The notes under the pieces: model-generated | The model's input: the letters and a program-made list of their open reading frames with translations, nothing else | Databases searched by the model: none | What the model was told of the DNA's origin: nothing | Shown here: one piece after another, positions 12,501-26,800 of the stretch | Layout: every line of letters begins with the position of its first letter | How positions within the stretch are numbered: the stretch's first letter is position 1 | From: Parapristionchus giblindavisi | Lineage: Eukaryota; Nematoda; Chromadorea; Rhabditida; Diplogasteridae | Assembly (NCBI GenBank): GCA_943737045.1 | Contig: CALSFV010000282.1 | Span: forward strand, 310,001 to 374,000 | DNA: 64,000 nucleotides | Reading direction: 5' to 3' | Position numbers and translations under genes: made by a program

Positions 12501-13293
12501 ATAAAATGAGGTAAAAATTGGGCTGGCGTTTTTTGTTTTTTTGTTTTTTTTTTTTTTTTTTTTTTTTTTTCACTAATATTGGTCGCTCCACTTTTTTTTG
12601 GTGAAAATCGAGTTTTCAAATTTCGAGAACCCGCCACATCGGTGTTTCAAGGACCCAGCCCAAATGAATAGCCGTTTTGTGATGGTGGTCCATGGGGGTA
12701 TCCTCAAAAAAATTTTGAGCCAAATCGGTGAGGTCGATGTCCTACGGCACTACCTGGAATCTCACTGAGCCGGTGTTTTAATGAAATGAACCATCTTTGA
12801 CTACTGAACGCTCGCCTACGTGTGAATCCGCGGATATTCCCTAGCCATAAACGACCAGGTATCCGCGTTCTCACGGTTACGGTGTACACGGATATTCGAA
12901 TTACACAACCAACACACATACAATGCGTTGAACATGTTATGAACAACATACAACATATTATGAACATATTATGAACGTTGCATGAAACACGGATCTATGG
13001 AACAATATCATGTCACCACAGATCCGGTGACCCACCGCTTAGTTGATCTCGATAAAGTGTTTAAATGTAAAAATGTAAAACAAAACACATACAATGATCT
13101 TCGCTTCTTTAACCTCCAACCCTCGGAAGGCCTCTTCCAGCACACCAAAGGTCACGAATTGTTCGCAGGCGATATCCAAGTCTTCTGAGGAAAATTAATT
13201 AAAAATACAATAATATTTTTGTATTTTTACAGTTACTATCACGGGTCTCCTGTAAAAGTGTAGCAAAAACGGACGATTTTGTCACTAAAAAAA
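12501..13293. other. Poly-T tract and unassigned sequence
   Basis: A T-rich run lies at about 12530-12571. A 68-codon open frame (12982-13188, plus) has fairly even codon use but no recognised motif or supporting splice signal; I leave it uncalled. Confidence 0.3.
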
Positions 13294-14237
13294 TTTTTTG
13301 TCTCTGATTTCGATGAGTCGATCAGTGGGTGCGGTTAGGCACCCATGATGATGAGAAGGCCTAGCCATTTGATTTGGTCAAATTGCAGATTATCGATTTT
13401 TTGTGTGATCTACTTTGAAAATGATCATAACTCGGTTTATTTTCATCGTACAGCGAGGTGACAGGTGTCGTTCGAACCGTATTCTAATACTCTCCGAAAA
13501 AGTTTTTCATGACCCGTTCGCTGCACCACAAGAGCCAAGAGAGACTCTGGTATTTCAAAACTTAAAGTCTACTTAAAATACGTCACTGGCTTTAAGTTTA
13601 CTTTAAGTAAACTTCAAGTGAGTGACGTCACTTTTTCACTATAAGTAAACTTGCGTCTCACTTTAAGTAGACTTACGTAGTGACGTCACACTTTAAGTAT
13701 ACTTACGTTTCACTTTAAGTAGACTTACAAGTCTACTTAAAGTGAAAGTGCAAGTAGACTTTAAGTTTTGAAATACCAGAGGATGTGGCACTGGACATGG
13801 ATTTCATCAACGACTGGGAGAAGGAATACGGTGAGGAGAAACTGTTGACTCACAGGAGGACAGAGATATCGTAAATGAACAACATACCGACTTTGAACGA
13901 GATCTGAAAACTTTTTTTTTCTGCAATAATACGGAAGGGTTCAAGAGAAAATGTTCGGGAGCAAGTGACCTTTTTGGTTAAAAAAATGTGTTTTTCGCCC
14001 TGAAGACGACTTTGCAGCGAACGGGTCATCAAAAAATTTTTCGGATAGTATCAGAATACGGTTCGAATGAAACCTGTCAGCTCGCTGTACGATGAAAATG
14101 AACCGAGTTATGATCACTTTCAGGGTAGATCACAAAAATCGATAATCTGAAATTTTGACCAAATCAAGTGGCTGGGCCTTCTCATGTCCCCCAACCACAT
14201 CCAATGACCGACTTTCATCGAAATCGGAGACAAAAAG
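13294..14237. repeat. Palindromic element with nested MITE
   Basis: Left arm 13294-13535 pairs with 14000-14237 (TGTCTCTGATTTCGATGA against TCATCGAAATCGGAGACA). An ACTTAAAG-type hairpin (13545-13781) sits just inside the left arm. Confidence 0.75.
13545..13781. repeat. ACTTAAAG-type hairpin MITE (copy 4)
   Basis: Ends CTCTGGTATTTCAAAACTT / AAGTTTTGAAATACCAGAG, with interior tandem phrases of CACTTTAAGTAGACTTACG. Confidence 0.8.
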
Positions 14238-14394
14238 ATTTCCTAGTATTCCTATTTTTCCTAAAGGTTGAGTTCCAAACAGAATTTCTTTATTCCAATG
14301 ATTTACAGAAAATAAATATGTTATGTATATACCACAATTTCCATATCTAATTATATATGCATAATATTTCCATCCTTTGTCTATGAGAAAGAAT

Positions 14395-14570
14395 GTCTGG
14401 TCAATCCATTCATTCCATTCCTCTCTAACCCTATCTAGTGGTCACTCCCTAGACCCCTCTCTCATATCTCGTCTATATAATAAAGCTAGTAGCTTTACTA
14501 CGTCTTCGTCCTATCTACACAACACTTCGGATATAACAACTGGCGACCAGGAAATACATAACCATTGATT
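14395..14570 (+). mobile_element. Possible LTR-retroelement fragment (R-U5 and primer-binding-like end)
   Basis: TCTATATAATAAAGCTAG looks like a combined TATA/polyadenylation region. About 65 bp later ATAACAACTGGCGACCAGG resembles an LTR end followed by the TGGCGACC-type start of a leader. No gag or pol sequence is nearby. Low confidence; it could be chance. Confidence 0.25.
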
Positions 14571-14684
14571 CATTTGGCTTACTTGTGAAATGGAAAAGTA
14601 GCGTAACTACAGCGCTGAAGTTTTTTCGTCCTACCTCGTGATCACTTTCGAGTAGTTCACGTCGCTTCTGATTATTTGTCCATA

Positions 14685-14823
14685 TTATGCGTTATATATT
14701 TCCCAACCAACCTCGGCAAATATTTTCACATATACTTCAAGGTTCATCTTTTGTAATATACTTTTCCGATCGATAATTGATAGTTTAGAAGCACATCTGG
14801 ATAATATTCTGAGAAGTGCCCCA
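14685..14823 (-). CDS. LRR gene exon 8 (terminal)
   Basis: Acceptor actcttttag. The first base completes the split codon from exon 7, then 45 codons and TAA. A possible donor GAG|GTTGGT at 14712 would allow a further exon, not found. About 5.9 kb separates it from exon 7. Confidence 0.5.
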
Positions 14824-17800
14824 CTAAAAGAGTAAAATAAATTAGTTACTGAATCGCACGCAGCAAGAAAAATCATTTTCTTCTGTTCTTTAATCAAAAA
14901 TTACTCTGACCTTTGTTCAGTGGAGTCACCTTTGATCATCCGGTCATGACCGACAACAAATATCCGATAAAAATCAAGAGCCTTATCGAATAGTACAGCA
15001 TTGTCGAAGAGTGTCAGAATCTACATTAAAGTAATAAATAAATAGATAACTTAATAAATATTAAAACTCTAAGTTCAGATTAGTTAAATGATATTCACAA
15101 GCAGATTCAATCATCGACTTAAAGATGGAGACCCTCGAATGTCTAAGCAAATGCGTAACATATCGGTCATGCAAGGGATAAGTGATATGCAAGATATTAG
15201 AATGACTATTCATCTATCCCTTGGTGTATTGGTAAAAGTGCTGCCTAGTTAGCGTAACGTCGCGGGTTCGAAACCTATTGCCGTACTTCACTATTTTCAA
15301 AATTTCGCATTAAATGACGAATCATGACGAATCTGACCATCCAGAACAATAGATCACATCTCCCTGGATACAAAAACAATTTGCGCTCAAATTTTGGATA
15401 CCTCAGAATTCCGTAATCCGAGGTTAAAGTTCATTGACACACCAGGGAAATGTGCGAGCTTTTGAATTTGAAGGACAAATGTATTGAAAATTACAAAAGG
15501 GAATCGAACCCGCGTGGCGCAGTTCTAGGGCTGATTACTAACCACTGAGCTACAAATCTAATAGAGAACATATCGGTCACTTCCTATGTCCCACGCTCTT
15601 CATGACAGGAGCACATCCCGAAACTCCTAGGCCCCCTTCCTTAACCTATTTTATTTATTTACTCTACTCCACTCAGAAAAAGGTGTGTAAAAATGGAGAA
15701 AACTTCTTGTGAAGACGTAGGGGTGTTCTAATTTACACCTTTTAAAGTGCTCTTTTGAACACATGAAAAAATGTTCTGGTTGAAAAAAGTGTTGTGTTTG
15801 TTTTGTTCGGAGTATCTAATTTGCGACACTTCTTTGATTTCTGGCCCAGGTCATAAAGGTAAAGGTAAAGGTACAACCCGTTATTCAAGGCACACGAAGT
15901 CCTGCGGGTTATCACTGCTAGGCCAGTGATATTTCAAGGCCAATTCAGTCCGGAGGTCCTAATCTCTTCTTCGGACCTACTTTACCGCATGATCTAGTCA
16001 CTACCAATTCCCCTTTCGGGCGCCTTGGTGAGGCTGAGGCGGTGAAACGACCGGGAATCGAACCCAGGACAGATGGAATGATGGGGCGCGCCATAGACCA
16101 CTACACCACTTCGCCAGGTCATATTACATATTAATTATAGTCATTTCTAATTCCTCATCACTCTTTAGTCATTAGCCTAATTTTCACATCTCTATGTGCT
16201 GTACAACGTGGTACAAATCAGTCGAACACATGAAAAGGTGTTCTTTTAAACCGAACATCGCCTCCACCAAACCCTTCTGGTGTTCGCCGCGCCCTTTATT
16301 TATCCGCTTGTTAAGATGCAACGTGCAATCTGATCAAGCGATTGTGAAATCTCCTCTCATTACAATTGAAAGACATAATTGTGCCACGCAAGTGCGTTGT
16401 CACTCACACTTTTTTGGCAGTCAGTACAACAGTGTCAAAGTGGACGAGTCTAAAGGTAGGGGCGGAGAGAGATAATAAGCGAGAAGGTGTAGTTTTTTTT
16501 ACACCTAGAGGTGTTCATTTTTACACCTTTTCATGTGCTGAAAAGTGCACTTGGGTTTTTAATTGTTACACATCGGGTATTAGTATTTTATGGAATGAGC
16601 ATGTTCTATTTTACACCTTTTTTTCTGAGTGTCCGTGTTTTCTTGTAAAACGCATAAAATTAATATTAAATAAATATAAAGATGAATAACCTGTATCTCA
16701 ATCGGTTTAGCGATTCGGTCAAACGGTAAGATGTCCCCTTTAACATATCTCTCCATACATCTCCCCACGTATTGAATGCTGATATAATGTATTCGGTCGC
16801 CCCTGAAAAAGTTTTCCTTTTTTTCCATTATTTTCAAAGGTTGACTCCACCAAACATTTTCATCAGAGCATGATGGCAAATTAATTAATTTATCATACTC
16901 CCAGATTTGCACGACTCTTACGGTGGTGGGCCGATTTTCAATTTCGGATCTCGTGTTTTCGTTAATTATATCTTGAAACTCCGATTTTGAAAAAGAGAAG
17001 TCGTAATGAGATTCCCGGAACTGCTTGAAATGAACCCCTGATCAGAGAACATCTCACAGAGAACAATGCAAATGGAATTGATAGTGGCAACAAAATATGC
17101 AAAAACGACTAGAGGGAACTTTTTTAGCTCGTTCTCACAATAGGGATGCGAACAAACCATTTCCATTTATTGAGTTACATTTCGGCCCACCAGTGGTCCA
17201 GTCCACTAGAGATCCGCATTCGTGCAATTGCACGACCGGCCGACGAAATGATCGACGTAAAAAATTATGAAAAGTCATTCTGCGCGATTTTGACTCTTAA
17301 TTTCGTGCAAAGTCGCGCAGTGGCCATAAGAAAAAATCCACCGCTCGAAGAGTGAGAATGAATGAGAATGACTCGACTTCTCAAATTTGCACGCAATTCT
17401 TTTTAATTATCAAATCAAAATCGTGCGCACGATTTCTCATGCATCTATTAGTGAGAAATCATTTTTGCGCGACTGCACGATTGCGGATCTCTACAGTCTA
17501 CCACCACCACCCTCTTACGCAAACGTCCTTTTATATCATTTTCGCAATATGTGTGGTGTATGAAAAACTTTTGTAATTCTAAAATAGTAGTCGAATTTTC
17601 AAGAAGTAAATAGTTGTCGATTCCCTTTGCGATGTCAAATGGACTAGTTCGACTAGTCTAGAATTAAGTAGTAGTCCATGGTGACAGTTTGTCCAGTAAT
17701 TAGGTTGAATTATAATATTGGTCATACCAAAACAACGGAGATATAGGACAGTGCATTTGAAAATTTTTGCAATATCTACTTGGAACCATAAAATTTTCAA

Positions 17801-20800
17801 AAAAATAGATTAGAATAGAATCAGATGAGAAAAATTAGATTTTCATATCTGCCGCAGCCCATGATGGAAAAAAGTGCGGTTGACATAGGGGGCAACAGAG
17901 GGGAATGTGTCAAGAAATAAGAAAGGCCATCACCACCACCCTCTTACGCAAACGTCCTTTTATATCATTTTCGCAATATGCGTGGTGTATGAAAAACCAA
18001 ACTTTTGAGTAAAAAAAGTGGCTTAGGAATCAACGGACATTCGAACACCCAAGTATGGACTCCCAGTTCTCATTGCAAGCGCACGCGTCCGGGGGTGGTC
18101 AAATATGATCGAGTCTTACAAGGGAAGTGCAAGAAATATCTTTTAGCCCTATAGACGAGAGTATTTTTCCTCGATAGCTATACGCAATATATGGTCGGAA
18201 CCGAAAAATCAGCGGCTGGCATGCACTTTCCGATTTTATATAATTAATCAAATTTTGTACATTCGAACGCGCTGTTTTCATTCTGTTTAGGATATGAAAT
18301 AAGACGCCCCTGATAGAGCCCTTGACAGAGCAGTGAGAACATGGCGACGTGGTGTAGTGGTAGCGTGTTCTCTTCTTGATCACTATGTGGGTGGTTCGAA
18401 TACACCTATGGACATTTTTCTTTTGCTGATTTTTAAACGTTCCGGACTTAATTTTGATCAGAAAAAAATTTAAAATCTTTTTCACAATTTTTATGTAGCT
18501 GTTGAACTTGAATTTCATCATTTAGGAAAACAAAAAATAAAGCAACATCAAACTTTCTAAACTACTCTTCCTGCCCACAGGGACAATTAACAGGTTTATG
18601 GCAAAATTATAATATTATGCCCCTTGATAGGTTTGGATTCACCATTGAGACTCCACCGATGTCCCCGTGCAAAGGAAGAGTAGTTCGGAAAATTTTATCA
18701 AAGATATTTGCAGAAGTTATCAAAATGATATTCTTCCGTAACAACTTGGTACAGTACCGTGCAAAAGTATGGACGCAAAATTCGAATCGTTATAACTTTT
18801 TACGTACTTGGATCGGCCTCGGTTTAATTTTATTATATAGTATGAACATTGGAGAAAATTATGACGGTATCGATTGCTACCTACGATGATGAAATGATTT
18901 CATCATATTGGAAATGCCGAGGTGCGATCGTAAAAATAGGTTTATTCTCAGGTAGATTTTTTCTGTGAGTAAAATTTTTTTTGTGAGGAACGAACAACTA
19001 TCAGTGAACATTTTAAGCCATTAACCACCTTGGTTGCATAACGCTCCGAGGAATTAGCTAATTTCGCCTGACCCATTAAAATTTCGTAAAAATGCCATAA
19101 CTCAGTCCATAGTTGAGCTACAGCTCTCCGATTCAACAAGTATTATCGCATAGTCATTTGGCAGCAGCATGCCAATTTCGGAAGGTTTCCGGCTCTTGAA
19201 GAGAAAATTCGAAAAAAAATTCGAAACCATTTTTTGGACTTACGGTATTTCCCAGCCGGTTTTTCTAAAAATCTAAAAACTTGCCATGACGTGCGTAAAC
19301 ATCTACCTAACACATCTACAAAGTGGCGAGATTACAGTACTTCAATTTCGACTATGCCAATAAAAATACCATTGGAAATCAAAGTGGAATTTTGCGAGAA
19401 AAGAGACAGATAAAAAAGGTGGAATGTCCAATAGTGGAACTAAATTGAGGATACTTGTAGGAAATGTGTTTATGAAACACTTGGTTCAAAATCCGATCAA
19501 AATTGATGTGAAATAGTGTGTTATTGACCCGTAATAATTCTACATAGCGAACGAAATTGGGTTCCGTGCACTTTGACTTCCAATGGTATTTTTATTGGCA
19601 AAGTCGTAATTGAAGTACTGTAATCTCACCACTTTGTAGATAAGTTAGGTAGATGTTTACGCACGTCATGGCAACTTTTTAGATTTTTAGAAAAACCGGC
19701 TGGGAAATACCGTAAGTCCAAAAAATGGTTTGGAATTTTTTTCGAATTTTCTCTTCAAGAGCCGGAAACCTTCCGAAATTGGCATGATGCTGCCCCATGA
19801 CTATGCGATAATACTTGTTGAATCGGAGAGCTGTAGCTCAACTATGGACTGAGTTATGGCATTTTTACGAAATTTTAATGGGTCAGGCGAAATTAGCTAA
19901 TTCCTCGGAGCGTTATGCAACCGAGGTGGTTAATGGCTTAAAATGATCACTGATAGTTGTTCGTTCCTCACAAAAAAATTGGACTCACAGAAAAAATCTA
20001 CCTGAGAATAAACCTATTTTTACGATCGCACCTCGGCATTTCAAGTATGATGAAATCATTTCATCATCGTAGGTAGCAATAGATACCGTCATAATTTTCT
20101 CCAATGTTCATACTATATAATAAAATTAAACCGAGGCCGATCGGCCAAGTACGTAAAATGTTAAAACGATTCGAATTTTGCGTCCATACTTTTGCACGGT
20201 ACTGTACATATAAGCTCTCTCCCAAAATCAAATTATCACTATGCTAGTAAACGTAATGTTGGACAAGATTCCCAAATGATGAAATTCAAGTTCAACAGCT
20301 ACATAAAAATTGAGAAAAAGATTTTAAATTTTTTTCTGATCAAAATTACAAGTCCGGAACGTTTAAAAATCAGCAAAAGAAAAATGTCCATAGGTGTATT
20401 CGAACCACCCACATAGTGATCAAGAAGAGAACACGCTACCACTACACCACGTCGCCATGTTCTCACTGCTCTGTCAAGGGCTCTATCAGGGGCGTCTTAT
20501 TTCATATCCTAAACAGAATGAAAACAGCGCGTTCGAATGTACAAAATTTGATTAATTATATAAAATCGGAAAGTGCATGCCAGCCGCTGATTTTTTGGTT
20601 CCGACCATATATTGCGTATAGCTATCGAGGAAAAATACTCTCGTCTATAGGGCTAAAAGATATTTCTTGCACTTCCCTTGTTAGGGAACCGGCCTCTTAA
20701 AATATTCTATTATGTTAAATTCAATATTTAAATTATCCGCGTAATATTAATAAAAATAGATTACTTGAGTAAATTATTCCATAAACCGGTTGCCAGATAT

Positions 20801-23800
20801 TGCAAAGTCTCGCCATTTCCGTATTTCAAGTTCAAAAACTCGAAGATGCTGGCGCATTTATTTAATTCCTCCACAGAAAATTGTACATCATCTCTCTGTA
20901 AATATAAAATACGATTTATAGCAACTTAGCCAATTTTTTTTTTGTTTTTTTTTGTACTTTTTTCTTCCTGTTATAAGGATTCGCTTTTTATGACCTCATA
21001 AGATGTAGTTTTAAAATTTTTTGATATGATAAGTGGGCATTCATGACGATTTGTGTAATCAAATTTGTGTAAACTTTGTGTAATCTCTCTCTCGATTGAT
21101 GTAAATTATAAATCATAAATTAATTAATTCATTTATCATGTATTGCATGGCACTACGAAACGATATAGCACGCTGTAAACATTTTGCACCAGGTGCACAG
21201 AAGCCAAAATTTGGTGTTGCAGGAACAATTTTTATGAATTTCAAGTAATGTGATTATTTGTTGCCTTTTTTTTAATTTAGCAGATCGGCCATTTTTATAC
21301 TGCTTTTGATTTTTGATCAGAAAATTTTAAAAAGCAAAAAAAAAATAACAAAAAATGCACGGCAATTTTGCCGGTTAACACACAAGCCGGGTAAAGGATG
21401 ATGGAGAGGCAGAAAAAGTGGACAGAAAATTGCTCAGCAATTTTTAGTCCAAAATGAAAATGGCCCCAAAATTGCCGTGCACTTTAGTACACATCTTTTT
21501 TTGCACAAATATTCTAAAAAAATTAAAAAATGCGAAATTTTTCCAGTTATTTTAAATAACGATCCGGTATGGCCATTTTTTCCAAGGCAAAATATAACTT
21601 TAAAAAAGCATTTAGTTGGGAAAAAAATATTCCGCGCACCTAGTGCAAAATGTTTAGTCGTGCTATATTATAAGGTATAAAATGTTACCTCCAGGAGGGA
21701 AAATAAACGTTTATAAACTGTGTGAGAGTATACAGAGTTGCGCTTGCTCAGATACAGTGATGCAGCATTGAGACAGCACGACGGAGTCATTGTACTGGCG
21801 ACTTTCACACTCGCTCCCATATAGAACACGTCTTCTGGATTATGAACCGCATCTAAAACACAGAAATATTTTCAAAAATGCCTGTGTAGTGGAAATGCGA
21901 TCTCGTTTTCTGGTTTATGGGGTGGTTATTTCATTTGCAAATACGGAGAATTAATGTTTTTCCCATTCGGAGGTGCGAACGAATGCAAGCCCATTTATCA
22001 TCATCTTTTGGCTTAAAAATCAGATACAGTTTAAAAAAAAGCTGTTTTTTTTATTCCAAAGCACCCTCTTAGAGGATAATAAAGGTGCCATGTAGAAAAA
22101 AAACGGGTTCATTAGTAGCCCTACACTGATAGTTAGAAATTCCACATATGTGAGGTATCGATGAAAAATGAATTTTCCTGTTTTATGTGTGATAATTACA
22201 GGCTCCATGAGTGAAGTACACTGGTACTTGGAAATTCTTTCTAATTGAAAATTCGCTTCAGGAGGTGACCACACAACGATTTGGCGCCTTTTCCTAAAAA
22301 GTTTATTTCGAATCCATTCGATGCGAGAGTGGGCGCAATGGACTCCTTGGGTAATTCTAAGAAACTATTGTCTAGGTGTGTTTTTCGATCAACGGTCAAC
22401 GAAGGCTGGAATTGGGAATTTTCGAAAATATTTCACATTTAATTAATTTTCACTATTTCACTATAACAAGCCTACAACTTTTTATTTGTTCAATCGCTTC
22501 TGCATATCATAACACATCTTCAGTTTGAAAATCATAATTTTTTTTAAAATACGTATAATACGAAAAAATCCTTTTTATAACGAAAATTGTAATTATGGTG
22601 TGCACCTACAGTAATCCATAATCGGTTAATTTGGAAATTTGGTAGTTTTAATCATATTTCACCGCTGTTCTTGATATGACTGACGTATACGACTTCTCCT
22701 CGTCTTCGGAGTGCACCTATTCCCAGGTGCTGATTTCGCTGAAAATTGACATTTTTCGTAAATTAATCACTATTTCGTTGTTTGTTATCCATAATCGATA
22801 AAAATTGGATCACTATACCATAGTATCATCTATACAAACGTACTAAAAAATGAGAGAAACGGTTGACTTTGAAGAAAGTTATTGCTGAAAAACCAAAATA
22901 TCATAAACTATTGACCAGCACTGAACCGTGCAGGTGCACTCCGAAGACGTGGTGTAGTTATATACCTCAGTCATGTCAAGAACAGCGGTGAAATATGTTT
23001 AAAACTACCAAATTTCCAAATTAACCGATTATGGATTACTGTAGGTGAACACCATAATTACGATTTTCGTTATAAAAAGGATTTTTTCGTATTATGCGTA
23101 TTTTTAAAAAATTATGATTTTCAAACTGAAGATGTGTTATGATATGCAGAAGCGATTGAGCAAATAAAAAGTTGTAGGCTTGTTATAGTGAAATAGTGAA
23201 AATTAATTAAATGTGAAATTTTATTTGAAAATTCCCAATGCCAGCCTTCGTTGACCGTTGATCGAAAAACTCACCTAAACAATAGTTTCTTAGAATTACC
23301 CAAGGAGTGCATTGCGCCCACTCCCGCATCGATTGGGTTCGAAATAAACTTTTTAGGGAAAGGCGCCAAACCGTTGTGTGGTCACCCCCTGAAGCGAATT
23401 TTCAATTAGAAAGAATTTCCAAGTACCAGTGTACTTCACTCATGTAGCCTGTAATTATCACACATAAAACAGAAAAATTCATTTTTCATCAATACCAAAA
23501 AATATTCCAGTTGTTGAATTCTCTCAGATAGTGTTTTCTAGTTCTCATGCTGCGCTGCAGGCAAACACTTAAATACAAGGGTTTGAAATCCTTGCATCCA
23601 AGGGCACAACCCTAAGGGTACAAGACTTATATCTAAGGGTTTCAAACCCTTGTATTTAAGGGTTTGATTACAGCGTAGTATACGAACTAGGGTTTTTTCT
23701 CTCATTGTCAGTGTAGTATTATAAACCCCAATCCGGTTACTTTTTTTAAACAGTTACTAAATTAGCCCCGAAGAAGTTAACTAATTTTATAGCCCAAGGA

Positions 23801-26800
23801 AAACTCTTAAAAGGGATTGTATTCGGGCTCACCTCGTGTGATAAAATATCCAATTCTAAATACAGGAGCTACTTTCAGCAGAAAAGTGGCTATATCGTAA
23901 TCATAATCATGTAATATTATGCGCTAAATGCAAGCTCTGCTTCAACAGATCAACGCAGGTATTTGAATCCATACATGGTTAAGAATAATTTGCGCAATTT
24001 ATGGCATGATCATGGATGGAATACAGTACAGCAGAATCCCGCCCTTGACATGGGATCCCCGGGCGTCCCCTCTGTCCCCTCGATTTTTTACGCTGTGAAC
24101 AAGGGATATCAGCTCTTCAAATTGTTTGCATTCTTTTAATCCAGGTTTGATCGAATTTATTACGGAAAGATTGGGATTTTATAAATTACGTAGCCTGAGA
24201 AAAAATAATGAAAATTTCTTTCAACGAATGCCGCGCGAAAATTTTGAAGAAATCGCGCACGCTCGGCAAATTCTATCGCAAAGTGACTTCGTTCCAGCAT
24301 TTCTTTTCCTTGGCACAATTGAGTTGACAAGCTTTTTTTTACAAATTCAAACTTTCCTTGATAAATTCGGTCAAATCTGGAGCAAAACAACCCAAACAAT
24401 TTGAAGAGCTGATATTCCTTATTCACAGCGTAAAAAATCGAGGGGACAGAGGGGACACCCCGGGACACCCGGGGATCCATGTCAAGGGCGGGATTCTGCT
24501 GCACTCTATATTCGGACCATGCATGGATTATCCGTGATCTTGCATGGATTCCGAGATTCCGTGCAAGATCACGGATAATCTTTTTCCTGAATGTCCATGC
24601 ATGATCATGCTTGAAATTGTTTGATCGTGCAATGCGACAAGAAATTTCTGACAATCAGAGTTTGGAGAGAGCTTTAAATTACCTTATGTAGTATGTATTC
24701 CCCCACATTCCCATCCAATCACTTATAAAAATATTGATTTTTCTAATTTTTTTTTGCACACGTTCATTTTATACTTGATGAAACGCCCTTGTACGGGTGT
24801 TTCATCAAGTACAAAATGAACAGCAAATATAGAGAAATATTTATAATAAATAATTAAATATTTCTCTGGATTTGTTGCACTCACCAACTACGGAAATCAT
24901 TCGAAGGTTTTTGAACACTCGAGCGATAGTCAAAATATCACAATAAAGTGTACAATCCGATAGATCGATGAATTCGAGTTGAGGCCAGAATGGTTCATCC
25001 GACTCCATTTGCTGCAGACGAGATATGAATATCATTCCCATTGTGATCTTGCTGAAAAGTATGCGAATCATTGACCGAATTCCTTGTAAGCTATACCGGG
25101 ACCCAAAAAAGATTAGAATTTTCTGCAAAATGATGGATTAGATTCTTTTTTATTGAAAAAAAAACTATATGATTTTAGAAAAATCCCTCTCCGATTAAAA
25201 AAAACCAAACATCTCAAATTCGTTTTTTCTCAAATTAGTGACTTTTTTCTCTCCTTTTTTTTATTCTTCTCAAGTAATTTTACCACATTTAAAAAGACAG
25301 AAAAATGAAGACGTTAGCTATTATAGAATTAAAACTGTTCGAACAATACAAATTCTGCTCCTTTGCCGCGCAATACTCAGACTCCGCTCACTTCTTCGTG
25401 CGACATTGCATTTTCGCTTATTTTATCGAATTTTATGGCGTGTTCTCGTCGTTTCATTGGGCTTTCGGCAAAAATAAAATTATATGCATTTTAAAAACGT
25501 TCGTAAAAACCTCCTGAAAATGTTGCGAAAATTTTGGAGTGCGTTTTGCGCGGTGATTTTTCATTTTTTTCAACGGTAGAGAAGTTTACTAATGTTCGGC
25601 ATTTGCGTGGTGTATGAAAAATTGTAATTCTATAATAGTGGCCATAAGTAAAGCAAGTTTTCCACGATTTTCGTCTTGCGGATTTTTTTGGTTCACGACT
25701 AACTTAGAATACTTCGGTATTTTTTGGAACAAAATAGAATATACGAATTCACGAAAAAGCACACACGTTCACCGGTTCAAAATGGATAACCGAACTTTCC
25801 CGTTTTCAAAAGGACGCCAGTTTTTCTCATGATGTCAAGATTTTAATCTTTCTTGATCATGACAATCAATGTGCAGAGACAATGAAAAAAATATTCTCAC
25901 CTTGTGTCGCCGAACGTTCTTCCACTCAAATCGACCGATCTCAGTTTTGAGAGTGACTTGAAAGTCTCTATAGTTTGATCGATTAGAGAAGTGGTTAAAT
26001 AACGTAATGACAGTATCTCCAGATTGGGTAAACCCTTCAGTGGTGATATATCAGAGACATTATCGCAATCTGTAATATCCAAGTGCCGTAGACCGGGTAA
26101 GTTCTGAAATATTATTAGAAATTAGACCTTCTAAACCGTTCTGTTTTCCAAAATCTAACTATCTATGACAACTATGACACGGATCTCCTACAAGAATGAA
26201 AGAAGCAATAGGAAAGTTTAAATTTTTCACTTTCTTCTAAACAACTAAGTCTTTATCATCATGTTTCTATTTTTGATCATATTCATTTTTCATGTGTCGT
26301 TGCATGCGTTTGCAGATTTAATATAAATATATACATCCATAATAAGGAGAATAAATCATGATATTAGCTCATTTGCAGAAAGGTTCTACAGTGTGCTACA
26401 TCATACCAATAGGCTCCACAGCGTTAGCTGTTACTTTTTTCACTTTTATCCCACATAAGTGCAATAGGCAAACACGTCCACACTAATGGCTCATTAAAAA
26501 ATAGAGGAAAACCGAAATCGGCGACTTTCCACCCGTTAAAAAAGTACCCGGAAAGTGGAAAATGGAAACACGGAATTTGAATTCGCGCGCGCGAAAAGAT
26601 TTGCGGGTATTTAAATTCCGAATTTCCGTAGCAGTTTAAATGGAAATTGAACTTCCTGCTCGCTAATAAACTGCAATCCGAAGAAAAATTCTCTGTTGGA
26701 AAGTCGGAATTTGAATTCCCGCACCTCTTTTTGCTCGCGTGAATTCAAATTCCGTGTTTCCATTTTCGCCTTTCCGGGTACTTTTTTAATGGGTGGAAAG

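Larger units (their letters stand above)
18119..20682. repeat. Palindrome with tRNA-like modules, hosting a nested Tc1-like element
   Basis: Arms about 18119-18540 and 20265-20682 are inverted copies (GGGAAGTGCAAGAAATATC against GATATTTCTTGCACTTCCC). Each arm carries the same tRNA-like sequence. The centre is occupied by 18752-20204. Confidence 0.8.

Noticed and set aside
12982..13188. 68-codon frame as a gene
   Set aside because: Reasonable composition but no motif, no splice signals in phase and no recognisable relatives.
17508..17998. Miniature LTR element bounded by 65-bp direct repeats
   Set aside because: No primer-binding or polypurine site, no TG...CA ends; more likely a local duplication of a dispersed repeat.
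24160..24654. 164-codon minus frame and the overlapping 92-codon plus frame
   Set aside because: Both run through the 24029-24501 palindrome and mirror each other.
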